Shown: piece by piece, positions 1 to 9,412 of the stretch
Position numbering within the stretch: position 1 is the first letter of the stretch
Layout of the letters: each line of letters starts with the position of its first letter
Source: an uncultured Candidatus Poseidoniales archaeon
GTDB taxonomy: Archaea; Thermoplasmatota; Poseidoniia; Poseidoniales; Poseidoniaceae
Direction of reading: 5' to 3'
Length of the DNA: 38,712 nucleotides
NCBI GenBank assembly: GCA_905182725.1
Contig: CAJJCQ010000082.1
Coordinates: forward strand, 1-38,712
Notes under the pieces: generated by a model
The model's database searches: none
What the model saw: the letters and a program-made list of their open reading frames with translations, nothing else
What the model was told of the DNA's origin: nothing
Position numbers and translations under genes: made by a program

Positions 1-506
1 GACACGGTGACAAACATGTGCTCTGGGTTTTTTTTAGATTTGTAAAAGCGAGTTCCAACGGCCAAGAAACGCTGACGTTGTTTTTCATGCATCTCGGCAG
101 TTTCGTAAACCGCTGCACGGATTTTACCATGGTCGATGAGAAACTCTTCTGAGACTTCGAATTCTTCTTCGAGATATTCATCGAAATGTATCTTCATCAG
201 AACCCCAAGTTTACCGCGCCAATATCGAGAGTCGCGCTTGTGCTTTCCACCAAGAAAACCATTCATCATCTGGTCACTGAGGGGCATTGAAGACACTTTT
301 TTACGAGTTGCGGCAACGGCTGATTTGACATCATCAAACTGTTTCATATCGATAGAAACTGGCCCAAGAGGGGTCTGAACTTCAAGCACTGTCGAGGCTG
401 GTTTCTCTGAAGGCTTTTCTTCCCCGGGTGCTTTTTCAAGTTCTTTTTCATAGTGTGGTTCCATCGTAAATTCCTCTTCCAATTGATATTCATCTGCCAT
501 ATTCAT
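1..506 (-). CDS. Hypothetical protein, C-terminus truncated at window left edge
   Basis: Open minus-strand frame from ATG at 506 (MNMADEYQLEEEFTMEPHYEKELEK...) to position 1 with no stop; acidic N-terminus; absent from the supplied ORF track because it runs off the edge. Confidence 0.7.
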   Translation of the reverse strand, partial: MNMADEYQLEEEFTMEPHYEKELEKAPGEEKPSEKPASTVLEVQTPLGPVSIDMKQFDDVKSAVAATRKKVSSMPLSDQMMNGFLGGKHKRDSRYWRGKLGVLMKIHFDEYLEEEFEVSEEFLIDHGKIRAAVYETAEMHEKQRQRFLAVGTRFYKSKKNPEHMFVTV

Positions 507-649
507 GCCTCTTTTTGGGTGAAGGAAGATTTTCAATACACAAGGTGTAATGCATTCTTCTCCGCCGCATTCTATTATGAATTCAAGAGTATATGAAGGC
601 GCGAAGGTCTCAAACGAGAGGGGCTTTTAGGCAGGGTTGAGGGGAATAA

Positions 650-2404
650 ATGGCAGGTCCATCAAAAGTAGAATTCCCCGGTCAAAAAAAGCAGCGTATT
701 CGTATGCGAGGCACAAAGCATGCCAACGAAGCAACTGCCAATAAACTCAAGCGCGAACTTGCAAAGTTGTTGGAGAATCCAAGAGCGCACCTCCCCGTCA
801 TGACGTGGAAGGGTAAACTCAGTTGGGGGCGTACTGATCCTGTGACAAAGACCATGCGGGCTCTCGAATCGATTGTTCGCAAGAAGGATAACGTTACTTG
901 GCTGGGTAAGCGGATGATGTCGAAGCGGGGCGATGATGTGGCCAAGGCATTTGCAGGCTCTCTTCATGCAGCCCATGATGAAGAAATTACCATGGTTGGG
1001 AAATTCAGTTCAGGGTCGTTTGGTTCTGCGTCTTTTATCCGGCGCGGGGATGGAAAGCAAGGTTACCTTGCTGGCTTGCAGAATTACTCAAACCTCACTT
1101 TGCGAATGTTGCCATGGGAAGACCATGCAAAACGCGGGATGTATTTCTTCACTTGGAAAGGTGGCTTTGTGTGTACTGGTCCAAACCCAACGCCCCCGGA
1201 TGAATGGCTTGATGATGTCTTGCAACGTTCTCGGTTCTCTTTTACCAAGCACAGTGATTTATCAGTACCAATTTGGGTGACTGGAGATATCGATGCTCAA
1301 TCTGTTCTCGATTTCAAACCAAGTGGTAGCGGTTATATCCGATTCTCATTCAAGCACGGCCCTGTCCTTGCCATCAGCTTTGAGGATTTATCAAAAACCG
1401 AAAAGAAGGAGTCTTCATTCATTCACCACCTCGCACTTTCAATGTTACCGCCGTTTCTTCCTTCAATCCTTACCATTGATGCGAATTGGGCTCCAAAAGG
1501 CTGGGATAAAGACACTCCGCTCCCAGATGCTGCATCGGAAGGCATGGACAAAATAATCGATGCTTGGCAAGGCTTGACCATGAATGAAGGCGTGATTGCA
1601 CTTGCAATACGAAGGGCTGTTTTAGATTCGATTGATACTGGATTAGTCGTCGGGGAATCATGGATCACTGGCATTGATTTTGACTCGATTGAAGAGGCTT
1701 TACACTCCCACCCAGGCTCCTCGGATGAACGCCATCTTACCGCACATATGTTGTATGCTTCAATGGAAGAAGGTTCCGTGGATGGAGAAGGGTTGCGCAT
1801 CACACCGAAGGGAGATGTTTCTGAAAGAAAGGCTGAGGCATTGGAAGTCATGGAAGGGACCAGTTGTGGAAACATCCTCGGCGCTCTTTGGGAAAAGTGG
1901 GGTCTGAAGGGACTCGAGGGTCTTGGAATTACAGGTGATGAAGCCGAAGAGATTTGGAAAAAGCAACAGAAAAAACCTCAACCGTTTGGAAATTTCCTCA
2001 AGAGTTTGGACTCTACACGGGCGTTGGCGCAAAAGGTAGCTCGATTCCCAACCCGTGGTGGCGCTTTACCTGGGGCAACCGGGGCTGTTCATGATTTGAT
2101 TCTTCAAGGGCTCTTAGAAGGAGATGGAAAGGCAGAACGGGCAGCGACTCAACGGCACGACTCAATCGTTTCTGCTGCCGCTGCTTGGGCATGGTTACTG
2201 GCTTCAGGCCGCTCTGCTGGACAAGAATGGCATTTCGAAATCAACGCTAGAGACCGCGGTGGTGCGTGGCAAGTCGCCACCAAACAATTACTCGAAGCAG
2301 GAAAAGCCCTGTACAATTGTGAGAACGAGGATGTCGAGCGTGAAACCGAAAGTTGGATGGAATCATTTTCGGCTCTCAAAACCGTCACCGGTGAAGCAAA
2401 CTAA
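650..2404 (+). CDS. Hypothetical protein, 584 aa, no recognised family
   Basis: Long ATG ORF, ends 2 bp from a convergent gene; no motif recognised. Confidence 0.8.
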   Translation: MAGPSKVEFPGQKKQRIRMRGTKHANEATANKLKRELAKLLENPRAHLPVMTWKGKLSWGRTDPVTKTMRALESIVRKKDNVTWLGKRMMSKRGDDVAKAFAGSLHAAHDEEITMVGKFSSGSFGSASFIRRGDGKQGYLAGLQNYSNLTLRMLPWEDHAKRGMYFFTWKGGFVCTGPNPTPPDEWLDDVLQRSRFSFTKHSDLSVPIWVTGDIDAQSVLDFKPSGSGYIRFSFKHGPVLAISFEDLSKTEKKESSFIHHLALSMLPPFLPSILTIDANWAPKGWDKDTPLPDAASEGMDKIIDAWQGLTMNEGVIALAIRRAVLDSIDTGLVVGESWITGIDFDSIEEALHSHPGSSDERHLTAHMLYASMEEGSVDGEGLRITPKGDVSERKAEALEVMEGTSCGNILGALWEKWGLKGLEGLGITGDEAEEIWKKQQKKPQPFGNFLKSLDSTRALAQKVARFPTRGGALPGATGAVHDLILQGLLEGDGKAERAATQRHDSIVSAAAAWAWLLASGRSAGQEWHFEINARDRGGAWQVATKQLLEAGKALYNCENEDVERETESWMESFSALKTVTGEAN

Positions 2405-2406
2405 AC

Positions 2407-3627
2407 TCAAATGTTGGCGAATCCTCTTTCGAGGTCTGCCCACAAATCTTCGACGTCTTCGATGCCAATACTAATTCGAACATAGCCGGGGATAATACCT
2501 GCTGCAAGACGGACATCTTCTGGAATCATCATGTGGCTTGAATTAAATGGGCATTCAACTAATGATTCAACGCCACCAAGACTTGTTGCTTCGTAGATCA
2601 TTTCAAGACCGCGCATGAATTTCAAAGCAGCAGTATCGCCGCCTTTGACAACAAACCCAATCATTCCAGTTCCCTTCGGCATGACCCGTTGTGCAACTTC
2701 ATAATCAGCATGAGATTTGAGAGTTGGGTGGTTTACCTTCTCAATCATGGAGTGGGCTTCAAGTCGCTTTGCTAATTCTGCTGCATTGTTACACAACACT
2801 GGCATGCGGACGTGAAGAGTTCGCATTCCTCGTTCAAGCAAGTAACAATTATGCGGGTCAGGGCTGGCACCAAAGTGTACTTTGCGAGGGAAGATTTGAG
2901 CAATTAATTCCTTTGAACCAACGACAGCTCCTCCGATGATATCAGAATGGCCACCGAGGTATTTTGTTGTCGAATGGATGACTAAATCAACACCCATTGA
3001 AAGCGGTTGGCACCCCCATGGTGATGCGAAAGTATTGTCAATAATGCAAAGGAGATTATGGCGTTGGGCAAGTTCAACCATTGCAGGAATATCACAGACC
3101 TTGAGAACTGGATTTGTGAGCGTCTCGATATAGAGAATCTTCGTATTCGGTTGTATGGCCGCCTCATATGCCGCAGGGTCACGCATATCGGTCATCGTCG
3201 TTTCAATTCCAAAACGTGGAAGTTCTTCAGTGAGCAAACCGTAGGTTCCGCCGTAAACATCTGGTGAAGCAACAATGTGATCTCCTGCAGAGAGGAAAGA
3301 CATCAGTGTCGTAGAAATTGCCGCCATTCCTGAGGCAAAAACTTCCGCATCTTCGCCGCCTTCAAGCGCGGTCAATTTTTGCGCAACTGCATCTGAGTTT
3401 ACTGAAGAAAGACGAGCATAGAGAAGAGTGTGTTGTGCACCTGCTGCCCAACCTGCATAGCGCTCATCGGTCAGTTTGTAGGTAGAGGATTGAAAAATTG
3501 GAGTGTTGACTGCATCGCCCACATGGTTTGTTCCACTGTGAACCGCCTTACTTCCAAATCCATTCAAATCAAGTTTTTTATCTGCTGTCATAGAATCCCT
3601 CTTTTGGTTCGAAACGGTGTCCGTCAT
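2407..3627 (-). CDS. Cys/Met metabolism PLP-dependent enzyme (cystathionine gamma-synthase / gamma-lyase family)
   Basis: YARLSSVNSDAVAQKLTALEGGEDAEVFASGMAAIS, DVYGGTY, and the PLP-lysine motif HSTTKYLGGHSDIIGG. Confidence 0.93.
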   Translation of the reverse strand: MTDTVSNQKRDSMTADKKLDLNGFGSKAVHSGTNHVGDAVNTPIFQSSTYKLTDERYAGWAAGAQHTLLYARLSSVNSDAVAQKLTALEGGEDAEVFASGMAAISTTLMSFLSAGDHIVASPDVYGGTYGLLTEELPRFGIETTMTDMRDPAAYEAAIQPNTKILYIETLTNPVLKVCDIPAMVELAQRHNLLCIIDNTFASPWGCQPLSMGVDLVIHSTTKYLGGHSDIIGGAVVGSKELIAQIFPRKVHFGASPDPHNCYLLERGMRTLHVRMPVLCNNAAELAKRLEAHSMIEKVNHPTLKSHADYEVAQRVMPKGTGMIGFVVKGGDTAALKFMRGLEMIYEATSLGGVESLVECPFNSSHMMIPEDVRLAAGIIPGYVRISIGIEDVEDLWADLERGFANI

Positions 3628-4644
3628 TTACTCTTCCTCATCGGCACTTGTAAAGACTTCAACAACAATATTTCCAGCGAATAATGCGCCCCCGCCAATT
3701 AGAATCCACCCACTCCAGTGGTCAAGGCCTAAACTCAAGCCGTAAAAGGTCGCCCAAACCGGCTCAAATGCATAGATAATGGCCGCTTGTATTGGATGTA
3801 AAAAGCGTTGAAAGAGGTTGAGTAAAAGCAAACAAAACAATGAACCACCAATTCCAAGGCAAAGAACTTGAAGGAATACTCCGTCTTTGAAGACCAGGTC
3901 CCATTGTGAAATTGAGCGACCGCCTCCAATCAACAACAAGAGAAGAAAAGCACCCACAGTTACCACGATAAAGGAGGTCTGAGTTACGCCGATTGGTTCG
4001 AGTTGTTGCGTGATTTTTTGAGTGAAGATGATATGCAAAGCGAAGAAGACTGCGCAAATGACTGTGAGTACTTCTCCTAGGCCCCATGTCAAATGCGGAG
4101 GGCCTTGAATGAAACCTGCTCCAAATGTGGCAAGAAGAACGCCCAAAAGCAATGCGCGAGAAGGTCGAGACTTCGTGAAAACCACGGTGATTAATGCAGT
4201 AAAAACGACATAGAGAGATGTTAGGAAAGCAGATACGGAAGGGCTGATGTCTTCTAAACCAATCATTTGTGTTACAAACCCAACAAGCATGATGCCGCCA
4301 AGGATCAATCCGCCGCGCCATTGTTCGGGATGTTTGAGAGCTGCTCTCGCCTTTGGAAAGAGAAGAAGCATTGCGATTGCTGCTACAGCAAAACGAGCAG
4401 CGACGAGGATGGCCACGACTTGGAATCTGCCAATGTCGAGAATTTCTGGTTCAAGAGCATTGAGCGCCTGTTTCATCCAAATGAAGGTCGCACCCCATAC
4501 CGAAGTAACAACCAGTAACGCAATCAAGGCTTTTTTGCGTTGAAGGGGGGTTGCAGGGCCGGCTTCCAAACCGTTGCCGGGCTGCGTGAGAGGCTCCCCC
4601 ATAAGCCGTGGCCGGATGTGACGCCGAATGAGTATGACGGTCAA
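3628..4644 (-). CDS. EamA/DMT-family permease
   Basis: About ten hydrophobic helices in two halves; VTSVWGATFIWMKQAL N-terminal motif and C-terminal YAFEPVWATFYGLSLGLDHWSGWILIGGGALFAG. Confidence 0.88.
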   Translation of the reverse strand: MTVILIRRHIRPRLMGEPLTQPGNGLEAGPATPLQRKKALIALLVVTSVWGATFIWMKQALNALEPEILDIGRFQVVAILVAARFAVAAIAMLLLFPKARAALKHPEQWRGGLILGGIMLVGFVTQMIGLEDISPSVSAFLTSLYVVFTALITVVFTKSRPSRALLLGVLLATFGAGFIQGPPHLTWGLGEVLTVICAVFFALHIIFTQKITQQLEPIGVTQTSFIVVTVGAFLLLLLIGGGRSISQWDLVFKDGVFLQVLCLGIGGSLFCLLLLNLFQRFLHPIQAAIIYAFEPVWATFYGLSLGLDHWSGWILIGGGALFAGNIVVEVFTSADEEE

Positions 4645-4698
4645 GAGAGGTGATTTGCAACGACTTGAACGCTAAGACTCAAGGGGTGAATCGGTTGA

Positions 4699-6087
4699 GT
4701 GGCGAACATGACGGCGGACACCGACTCTGCAGTGCGCTCATGGGAACACCCCATTGAGACAGGCGAAATGCCAGAAAGTGGTACAGAATTCGATGCAATC
4801 ATTGTTGGTGGAGGCCCTGGTGGCGCTGCTGCTGCTGGTTATTTGGCTAAATCCGGTGCACGCGTTTTGATGATCGAAAAAGAAGTCTGGCCGCGCGACA
4901 AAATTTGTGGCGATGCTGTCGGTGGAAAATCGCTTTCTCATGTAAGCGAACTCGGCGTCAAAGCAGATATTGAATCGACGCCCCATTTCAGAGTCACGGG
5001 AATTGTTTTCTCGTCTCCAAAGGGCAACACAGTACGCGTCCCATTACCTGAAGAAGATGTCGAAAAAATGGAAGCGGGGTATGCATTACCTCGCGCCCAA
5101 TTCGATTCATTGCTGTTCAACCGTTGCCAAGCATTGGTCCGGGAAGCAGGTGGCTCAATTATCCAAGGCGGAGATGTTCGTACCGTTCTGTTTGATGATG
5201 GTGCTGGAGGTCAAGACCCTGGTGAAGGGAGCGGGGATGCTCGGCATGCCGCTGGAATTGTTGTTCGAATCGGAGGAAGAGACGGCGAGGAGCGAACATT
5301 CTACTCTCGTGAATTGGTTGGTGCAGCGGGCTATAGGTGCCCAGTTGCTCGTTCAGTCGTCGAGTCCTCATACAATGAAGTCATGATGGACCGCGACCAT
5401 TACTGTGGCGGATATCGCGAATATTGGAGAAATGTCAAAGGATGCGAAGCAAACGTTGGCGATATAGAAATTCATTTTGTTGACTCGGTGATTCCTGGAT
5501 ACTTCTGGCTCTTCCCAGTATCGGAAAACGTAGTCAATGTCGGCATTGGAATGGTCATGGGACTTCTGGATAAACAAAAGAAGAAATTGAAGGCACTTCA
5601 AGCAGATGTTATCGCAAATCATCCGATGTTTAAAGGTCGGTTTGCTGAAGCGGAAATGATTCCTGGTTCTGCAAAGGGTTGGCAACTTCCCTTCGGCTCT
5701 CCACGTAAGAAAAGCAGCAATCAACCCCGCCGTTCCAGCATGAATGGTATTCGATTGGTTGGCGATGCTGCTTCTTTGATAGACCCGTTTTCGGGTGAAG
5801 GGGTTGGAAATGCATTGGTGACTGGAGAAATGGCTGCTCGGCACATCATGGAAAAAAGACCTTTCCTTGAATATCAAGATGAAGTATGGAAGGTACTTGG
5901 CCCCGAACTCATCAATTCCTATCGAATGCAAAAACTCAGCAGAAAGTCTTGGTTGCTGAACTGGTTTGTCGGCAAGGCGGAGAAAAAGCCTGTTTTGCAA
6001 GAAATGATGACTGAAATGATCGCTAGTAAAGAGGCCCAAGAGAATTTACATTCGCCTTGGTTTATGATGAAGACACTGTTGTTTTAA
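4699..6087 (+). CDS. Geranylgeranyl reductase family FAD-dependent oxidoreductase
   Basis: FAD Rossmann motif DAIIVGGGPGGAAAAGYLAKSGARVLMIEKE, CGDAVGGKSL, and GDAASLIDPFSGEGVGNALVTGEMAA. GTG start. Confidence 0.93.
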   Translation: MANMTADTDSAVRSWEHPIETGEMPESGTEFDAIIVGGGPGGAAAAGYLAKSGARVLMIEKEVWPRDKICGDAVGGKSLSHVSELGVKADIESTPHFRVTGIVFSSPKGNTVRVPLPEEDVEKMEAGYALPRAQFDSLLFNRCQALVREAGGSIIQGGDVRTVLFDDGAGGQDPGEGSGDARHAAGIVVRIGGRDGEERTFYSRELVGAAGYRCPVARSVVESSYNEVMMDRDHYCGGYREYWRNVKGCEANVGDIEIHFVDSVIPGYFWLFPVSENVVNVGIGMVMGLLDKQKKKLKALQADVIANHPMFKGRFAEAEMIPGSAKGWQLPFGSPRKKSSNQPRRSSMNGIRLVGDAASLIDPFSGEGVGNALVTGEMAARHIMEKRPFLEYQDEVWKVLGPELINSYRMQKLSRKSWLLNWFVGKAEKKPVLQEMMTEMIASKEAQENLHSPWFMMKTLLF

Positions 6088-6096
6088 GGTGAGGAA

Positions 6097-6885
6097 ATGG
6101 ATGCACAGCTCGATGGAATTGATGCGGTATTTCTTGATTTAGATGGTACCATTTACCTTGGTAATAACCTGATTGAAGGTGCTCTCGAATTTCTAGATCG
6201 GTGTGATGAACGTGGCGTTAAACGCTATTTCTTATCCAATAATTCGAGTCGTTCGGTCAAGCAATATGTAAAGAAATTGCATGCGTTTGGAATCCCTGCT
6301 GTTGAAGATGATGTCTTACTTTCTACTCATGATTTATTAGCATGGCTCAAATCCAACTCAATCACTAAAACTTGGCTCATTGGAACTGAGGGTATGCGAG
6401 AAATGCTCGAAGAAAAAGGCATTGAAACTCGAAGCGAACAACCGGAATACGTTGTTCTTGGCTATGACACGGAAATCGATTATGAAAAACTCTCCAAAGC
6501 GAGTATCTTCCTTCATGCTGGCGTCCCATTGGTCGCGAGTCACCCCGACATGGTGTGCCCGTCACCCGATGGTGGACTGCCTGATGTTGGCGCCTATCTC
6601 GCCTTACTCAAAACCACAACTGGAGTCGATCCTGTTCACATCACTGGAAAGCCAAATGCTGGTATGATTTTGCATAAAATTGAGGCTTTAGGCCTCGATC
6701 CTGCTCGCTGCGCAATGGTTGGAGATCGATTGTATACCGACTTGGCTATGGCGACACGGGCTGGTTGTATTGGCGTTTTGGTGCTCTCTGGTGAAGCGAC
6801 GATGGATGATGTTTCTGAATTGGAAGCTGGCGCCGAACAGCAACCCACTGTTATCGTTCAAAGCGTTGATCAATTATTGCGGTGA
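6097..6885 (+). CDS. HAD-superfamily IIA hydrolase (NagD/phosphoglycolate phosphatase-like)
   Basis: FLDLDGTIYLGN, SNNSSRS, GKPNAGMI, MVGDRLYTDLAMA; SD-like AAGGTGAGG before ATG. Confidence 0.93.
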   Translation: MDAQLDGIDAVFLDLDGTIYLGNNLIEGALEFLDRCDERGVKRYFLSNNSSRSVKQYVKKLHAFGIPAVEDDVLLSTHDLLAWLKSNSITKTWLIGTEGMREMLEEKGIETRSEQPEYVVLGYDTEIDYEKLSKASIFLHAGVPLVASHPDMVCPSPDGGLPDVGAYLALLKTTTGVDPVHITGKPNAGMILHKIEALGLDPARCAMVGDRLYTDLAMATRAGCIGVLVLSGEATMDDVSELEAGAEQQPTVIVQSVDQLLR

Positions 6886-6894
6886 TGAATTTCT

Positions 6895-7806
6895 ATGACA
6901 ATGCGTGTTCGTTGGAAATGGTGGCGTACTCGGCGCTTAAAACACCCACCCGATGACATTCACCGAGCTGGCGACCTTGCTGAAATGCGATTATGTAAAT
7001 TATCAAGGGCTGCTGGACGTGAAAACGGTTGGAAGATTTTTGAATCGGTTCGTATCCCTGACCCGGATGGTGGACGGAGAGAAATTGACATGGTAGTCAT
7101 CGGAGGCAATACCATGCTGGTTGTTGAACAAAAACACTGGGCCGGTTCATTTGTCATAACAGACGAGCATCATTTTGTTCAAAACCGGAACAATGGAACG
7201 CAACATAATCACGATGGTGTAGCAGATCGTATTGCGCGAAAGGCAAAAATTTTGAATGCATTACATGAACAACGACTCTCTCTTTCAAAGGAAAAAGCGC
7301 TTGAAATGCAAGTTCTTGTGGCCATGACTCACCAGCGACTTGAGTGGCCTAAGATTCCCAAGGATTTAGCGGCTGAAATGGTTGATGAAGCAGGCTTCAT
7401 TAAAATTCTTGAAACGACGAGTCCGGGGGATATGAATCCAGATTTGGTGGCGACTCTGGAAGGTTTCAACACCTGGGATGAAGTTCACCTCCATGGGGGG
7501 TTGATGTTGAAAGGCGATGTATTCGGTCTCGGCCTCGGTGATCATTTACGTTCATGGTTTGCCGACCGAAAAAGCCCTGTTCAAGCCACTGCGGAACATA
7601 AGCGTTCGATATTTTCTTTATTCAACAACAACCCAAGTGAAGTCACGTTGAAAACCGGCGGAAAAAACATCATTGCCAAAATACCCTTTGGCCTTACCCT
7701 CGATATGCACGTTGTTGGTGAGAAAACACCGAGAAAGGTCGATTGGGCAACAATCACTCATATCAGTGTATCAAAGCCTCCAGCCGACTGGGCCAAGAAC
7801 ATTTGA
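6895..7806 (+). CDS. NERD (nuclease-related domain) protein
   Basis: AGDLAEMRLCKLSR...IFESVRIPDPDGGRREIDMVVIGGNTMLVVEQKHWAGSF matches the NERD-type nuclease core pattern. Confidence 0.75.
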   Translation: MTMRVRWKWWRTRRLKHPPDDIHRAGDLAEMRLCKLSRAAGRENGWKIFESVRIPDPDGGRREIDMVVIGGNTMLVVEQKHWAGSFVITDEHHFVQNRNNGTQHNHDGVADRIARKAKILNALHEQRLSLSKEKALEMQVLVAMTHQRLEWPKIPKDLAAEMVDEAGFIKILETTSPGDMNPDLVATLEGFNTWDEVHLHGGLMLKGDVFGLGLGDHLRSWFADRKSPVQATAEHKRSIFSLFNNNPSEVTLKTGGKNIIAKIPFGLTLDMHVVGEKTPRKVDWATITHISVSKPPADWAKNI

Positions 7807-7818
7807 TGTTCGCGAAGT

Positions 7819-8142
7819 TTGATGTGGGTCGGTCGAACGGCTATGGCTATGGCTGCAGTATGGATTGAGGCAATCGGTTTACTCGCTGGCATCATCGGAA
7901 TTTTCGCTTGGATACCTCAAATTATCCAAGTATGGGTTCACAAGCGACATGATGGAATCTCTTTAACGACGTTTGCTGTTGTTTCTTTCGCACTTGGCCT
8001 TTGGCTCGTCTATGGAATTCTTGTTGATTCCTTTGCCATGATTGCCGCCAATATCATGACGCTAACTGTTATTGGTGCCGTCATTATCGGAGTTCTTAAA
8101 GTTCGTAAGAATGAACATCAATCTGAAGAGAATCAGTTGTAA
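7819..8142 (+). CDS. SemiSWEET / PQ-loop (MtN3-like) small transporter
   Basis: Three predicted helices, GIFAWIPQIIQVWVHKRHDGISLTTFAVVSFALGLWLVYGIL (PQ motif and SWEET-like triple-helix bundle). Confidence 0.85.
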   Translation: MMWVGRTAMAMAAVWIEAIGLLAGIIGIFAWIPQIIQVWVHKRHDGISLTTFAVVSFALGLWLVYGILVDSFAMIAANIMTLTVIGAVIIGVLKVRKNEHQSEENQL

Positions 8143-9146
8143 GAAGCCTTGGTCGTTGAAATAATCACTGCCCCGATCTTGTAGGGGTCTCCGTTTGATG
8201 CTGGTCGTCGATCTTCGAGACGTCCAATCCATCCATCATCGACGGTCGTAATTGGAATTCGAATTGAAGCACCACGGTCTGAAACACCGTATGAGAATTG
8301 ATCGATTGATTGGGTTTCGTGCAATCCAGTTAGCCGCTGGTCGTTGAATTCCCCGTACACATCCATGTGCTTTTTGATGTTCTTTCCGAATTCTTCACAG
8401 ATCTTAGTAAACAATGCCTCGCCACCTTGGTCGCGCATTTTTCCATCGGAGAAATTTGCATGCATTCCAGAACCGTTCCAATCGCCTTTGACTGGTTTTG
8501 GATGATATTCGATGTAGCAGCCGTGGCTTTCAGTCAAACGGTCAATCAAATAACGAGCAACCCAGAGTTCGTCTCCAGCTCTCTTTGCACCCTTGGCAAA
8601 GACTTGGAATTCCCATTGCCCACAAGCAACTTCTTGGTTGATTCCTTCGAAATTGATTCCGGCATCCAAACACAAATCTGCATGCTCTTCAACAAGTGAA
8701 CGGCCATGGGTGTTTCTTCCACCAACAGAACAGTAGTACATTCCTTGAGGCCCTGGGAATCCGCCAACAGGGAAGCCAAGTGGGAGTTGTGTTTCAGTAT
8801 CCATAATGAAATATTCTTGCTCAAATCCAAACCAGAAATCTTCATCATCGTCTTCGATTGTTGCTCGGCCATTGCTCGAGTGTGGGGTTCCGTCTGCATT
8901 CATGACTTCACACATAACCAGAAAACCGTTGAAACGTTGAGGGTCAGGGAAAATGGCAACGGGTTTGAGAAGGCAGTCCGAATTATCGCCCATTGCTTGG
9001 CGGGTTGAAGATCCATCGAAGCACCAAACAGGGCATTCTTCAAGTGTTCCAGTAAAATCTGGGCGAACCAAAGTCTTGCTTCGCATGTTTTGTGTTGGGT
9101 TGTATCCATCGAGCCAAATGTATTCCAATTTTGCTTTATCCATCAT
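8133..9146 (-). CDS. glnII: Glutamine synthetase, type II (eukaryotic-like)
   Basis: FDGSSTRQAMGDNSDCLLKPVA, WFGFEQEYFIMD, GGFPGPQGMYYCSVG, GQWEFQVFAKG, KGDWNGSGMHANFS, LTGLHETQSIDQFSYGVSDRGASIRIP, LEDRRPASNGDPY; 337 aa length is typical of GSII, shorter than GSI. Confidence 0.93.
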   Translation of the reverse strand: MMDKAKLEYIWLDGYNPTQNMRSKTLVRPDFTGTLEECPVWCFDGSSTRQAMGDNSDCLLKPVAIFPDPQRFNGFLVMCEVMNADGTPHSSNGRATIEDDDEDFWFGFEQEYFIMDTETQLPLGFPVGGFPGPQGMYYCSVGGRNTHGRSLVEEHADLCLDAGINFEGINQEVACGQWEFQVFAKGAKRAGDELWVARYLIDRLTESHGCYIEYHPKPVKGDWNGSGMHANFSDGKMRDQGGEALFTKICEEFGKNIKKHMDVYGEFNDQRLTGLHETQSIDQFSYGVSDRGASIRIPITTVDDGWIGRLEDRRPASNGDPYKIGAVIISTTKASYN

Positions 9147-9314
9147 AGGTATCGGTTCAAGGCTTACAAAGGCGGTATATCAACCATACGCTCATCTTTT
9201 ACCCAATTTAATTTGTCAAATGCTTACTTTTTAAACTTTTTAATAACTGTTTGTTCACTTATACTGGTTATCATTGCGTTCTTTTTTATTCATTTGTTTG
9301 CCCCTTTACAAAAA

Positions 9315-9330
9315 ATTTGAACATTTGAAC
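9315..9330. repeat. Perfect tandem 8-bp repeat (ATTTGAAC x2), possible operator
   Basis: ATTTGAACATTTGAAC at 9315-9330 inside the 266-bp divergent intergenic region. Confidence 0.6.
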
Positions 9331-9412
9331 AGAGTGTCGTAATTGAATACATATGATGTGAAAATGAGCGCCGACCGGTGAACTCATTGGTAGTGGACTC
9401 CACGGGCAAACA

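Noticed and set aside
3764-4321. 185-aa minus-strand ORF
   Set aside because: Alternative frame within the EamA permease gene; the His/Arg/Ser-rich translation looks non-coding.
5368-6039. 223-aa minus-strand ORF
   Set aside because: Antisense to the geranylgeranyl reductase gene, whose motifs are unambiguous.
9147-9412. Possible tRNA or small structured RNA gene in the long intergenic region
   Set aside because: AT-rich with no cloverleaf, T-loop motif or strong extended hairpin that I could identify; kept only as a regulatory-region finding.
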